Below are positions 6,760-8,409 of a DNA stretch of 8,409 bases, piece by piece. Under the pieces are notes generated by a model. It did not search any database. It saw only the letters and a list, made by a program, of their open reading frames with translations, and was not told the origin of the DNA. Made by a program: the position numbers and the translations under genes. Position 1 is the stretch's first letter; every line of letters starts with the position of its first letter. The stretch comes from Sulfurimonas sp. (GTDB lineage Bacteria; Campylobacterota; Campylobacteria; Campylobacterales; Sulfurimonadaceae). The stretch is from the NCBI GenBank assembly GCA_024762705.1, contig JANTGW010000034.1, positions 1 through 8,409 of the forward strand. The letters run 5' to 3'.

Positions 6760-8400
6760 ATGATTAAAGGCAATATTAAAACCTCCGGTTTTACACTCGC
6801 AAAACGTAAAGAGCTTACCGGAGATGACTTTTATGATGTCAAAACTATCGGTAATTTGAGTATTGCAATAGTATGCGACGGTGTTGGCGGTGCTCAAGAG
6901 GGTGCCGCAGCTGCAAAAAGAGTGACTTCATATTTGATGAACAACTTTAAAATCCGTCCTAAAACATGGTCAATAGAAAAATCCATAAAAACTTTTATAA
7001 ACTCCATAAATTCCATTCTTTATAAAGAATCACAAATCAATTATGAACGAAGTGAACTCGTTACAACTTTAACTATAGTTGTCATTGAAGGAAATCGTTT
7101 ATATGGTGCAAATGTTGGAGACAGTAGAGTCTATTTGCTACGTGATAATTTTATAACACAGCTCTCTTTTGACCATGCTATGCAAGATAAAGGCTATGAA
7201 AACGTACTCACACAGGCCATAGGAATCAGTGAAGATGTAGAACCATTTTACTTTGAGAATATTTTGCAAAAAAATGACAAAATTCTTCTCTGTAGTGATG
7301 GTTTATATAATGTCCTGCAAGAAGAAGAGATACAAAACAAGATCACAAAAGGTGCTGTAGCATTAGTCAAACATGCTAGTCAAAAAACAGATGATCATCT
7401 CCCAGATGATACTACTGCTGTAGTTTTAGAGATTCTCAATGCTGATGAAATAGAGGTTCTTAGACAACTCCAGATCGATATTCCAGATACTCTAAGTACC
7501 GGACAGATCATAGATGGTTATACATTAGTCAAGCCCTTGGTACAAAATGAAAGAACATGGCTTGCCTCAAAAAAAACAAAACAGTATGTTGTAAAATTTG
7601 CTCCACTTGAAGCAAAGGAGGATAAAACGGTACTTGATCTCTTCGTCAAAGAAGCATGGAATGCCAAACGTTTAAAAGCAGACTTTTTTCCAAAAGCCGT
7701 CATTCCAAAAAATAGAAGTTATCGCTACTATGTTATGCAGTTATTTCAGGGGGAAGACCTTAGTAACTATTTAAAATCGCATTCACATGTAACGATTGAT
7801 GATGCAGTCAAACTAGCTGACACCCTTTTAAATATGTCACAATTTTTACTAAAATATGACCTTGTTCATGGGGACATCAAACCTGACAATATAATGATAG
7901 AAAAAGTTGATGAAAATTATACAGAATATAAGATCATTGACTTTGGCAATATAACGGAAATATTTTCGCAGCAATCACGTGCCGGGACTCCAAGTTTCTT
8001 GTCTCCTGAAAGATTTCAAGGTGAATCTATCAGTGAAACAACTGAAATTTTTTCCATAGGTGTTACCCTTTATCTTAGTTTGACCGGCAAATATCCATAT
8101 GGAGATATAGAGCCCTTTCAAAACCCATCGTTCAAAGAAGCCAAAAAACCAAGTTATTACAATTTAAATATACCTGATTGGTTAGACAGTGTCATAATGC
8201 GTTCCATTGCTCTAGACAAAGATCAAAGGTATGCACACTACTCTGAAATGAAGTATGAGCTTACACATCCGCAAAAGGTAAAACCCTATTTTATAAAAAA
8301 TGCCCCATTGATTGAAAAATCACCCTTGCTCTTTTATAAGGGTGCATTCACTATAATGACAGTAATTAACTTTATACTAATATATTTTTTATTTAAATAA
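6760..8400 (+). CDS. Tail-anchored PP2C-type phosphatase fused to a Ser/Thr protein kinase
   Basis: This 546-aa protein carries opposing protein phosphatase and kinase activities. Residues about 5-226 are a PP2C (PPM) domain with metal-binding motifs GDDF (21-24), DGVGG (40-44), GDSR (120-123), SDG (179-181) and DDTT (216-219). Residues about 250-503 are a Hanks-type kinase: VVK lysine K279, probable helix-C E298, catalytic loop HGDIKPDN (370-377, HGD in place of HRD), DFG (394-396), GT...SPE (409-417) and R490. The glycine-rich loop is not recognisable, and the subdomain IX Asp is Glu (E429). A hydrophobic helix at about 524-545 anchors the end, leaving both domains cytoplasmic. Related PP2C-kinase fusions sit in nitrate/nitrite assimilation clusters of gammaproteobacteria such as Pseudomonas, from memory. 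AAGG at 6750-6753 supports the start. Targets are unknown; NirA or the transporter are candidates by position. Confidence 0.9.
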   Translation: MIKGNIKTSGFTLAKRKELTGDDFYDVKTIGNLSIAIVCDGVGGAQEGAAAAKRVTSYLMNNFKIRPKTWSIEKSIKTFINSINSILYKESQINYERSELVTTLTIVVIEGNRLYGANVGDSRVYLLRDNFITQLSFDHAMQDKGYENVLTQAIGISEDVEPFYFENILQKNDKILLCSDGLYNVLQEEEIQNKITKGAVALVKHASQKTDDHLPDDTTAVVLEILNADEIEVLRQLQIDIPDTLSTGQIIDGYTLVKPLVQNERTWLASKKTKQYVVKFAPLEAKEDKTVLDLFVKEAWNAKRLKADFFPKAVIPKNRSYRYYVMQLFQGEDLSNYLKSHSHVTIDDAVKLADTLLNMSQFLLKYDLVHGDIKPDNIMIEKVDENYTEYKIIDFGNITEIFSQQSRAGTPSFLSPERFQGESISETTEIFSIGVTLYLSLTGKYPYGDIEPFQNPSFKEAKKPSYYNLNIPDWLDSVIMRSIALDKDQRYAHYSEMKYELTHPQKVKPYFIKNAPLIEKSPLLFYKGAFTIMTVINFILIYFLFK

Positions 8401-8409
8401 GAGAGTCTT

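Overview
The window looks like chromosomal DNA from a member of the Campylobacterota (Epsilonproteobacteria), probably a Sulfurimonas- or Sulfuricurvum-like chemolithotroph. This is inferred from the AT-rich composition, AT-rich TATAAT-type promoters without a clear -35 box, tight gene packing, and the style of the proteins (short CysG, small porin). No rRNA or marker gene is present, so the assignment is tentative. All seven genes lie on the + strand, and there is no gene-free stretch longer than about 105 bases.

The genes form a nitrate/nitrite assimilation cluster. Positions 1-404 hold the 3' end of a nitrate-type ABC permease (nrtB-like), whose stop codon overlaps the start of its ATPase (nrtD-like, 404-1201). 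A 92-base gap with two inverted repeats leads to an outer-membrane porin of the alginate-export type (1294-2556). A 104-base gap with a strong 12-bp palindrome and two TATAAT boxes precedes a siroheme synthase (cysG, 2661-3923). That gene overlaps a ferredoxin-type assimilatory nitrite reductase (nirA, 3923-5830). A four-TM protein with a PDC-like domain follows (5853-6713), then a tail-anchored PP2C phosphatase/Ser-Thr kinase fusion (6760-8400).

As a working model, the porin and ABC transporter bring nitrate or nitrite into the cell. CysG makes the siroheme that NirA needs to reduce nitrite to ammonium. The last two genes look like a signalling module attached to the pathway. The most unusual observation is that NirA carries about 110 extra C-terminal residues. 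The last 75-80 of these resemble the end of a protein-kinase C-lobe, and they align with the same part of the kinase encoded two genes downstream. Together with the membrane sensor-like protein and the kinase/phosphatase, this suggests an uncharacterised post-translational control system for nitrite assimilation. A nitrate reductase, the substrate-binding protein NrtA and a ferredoxin are not in the window and may lie outside it.
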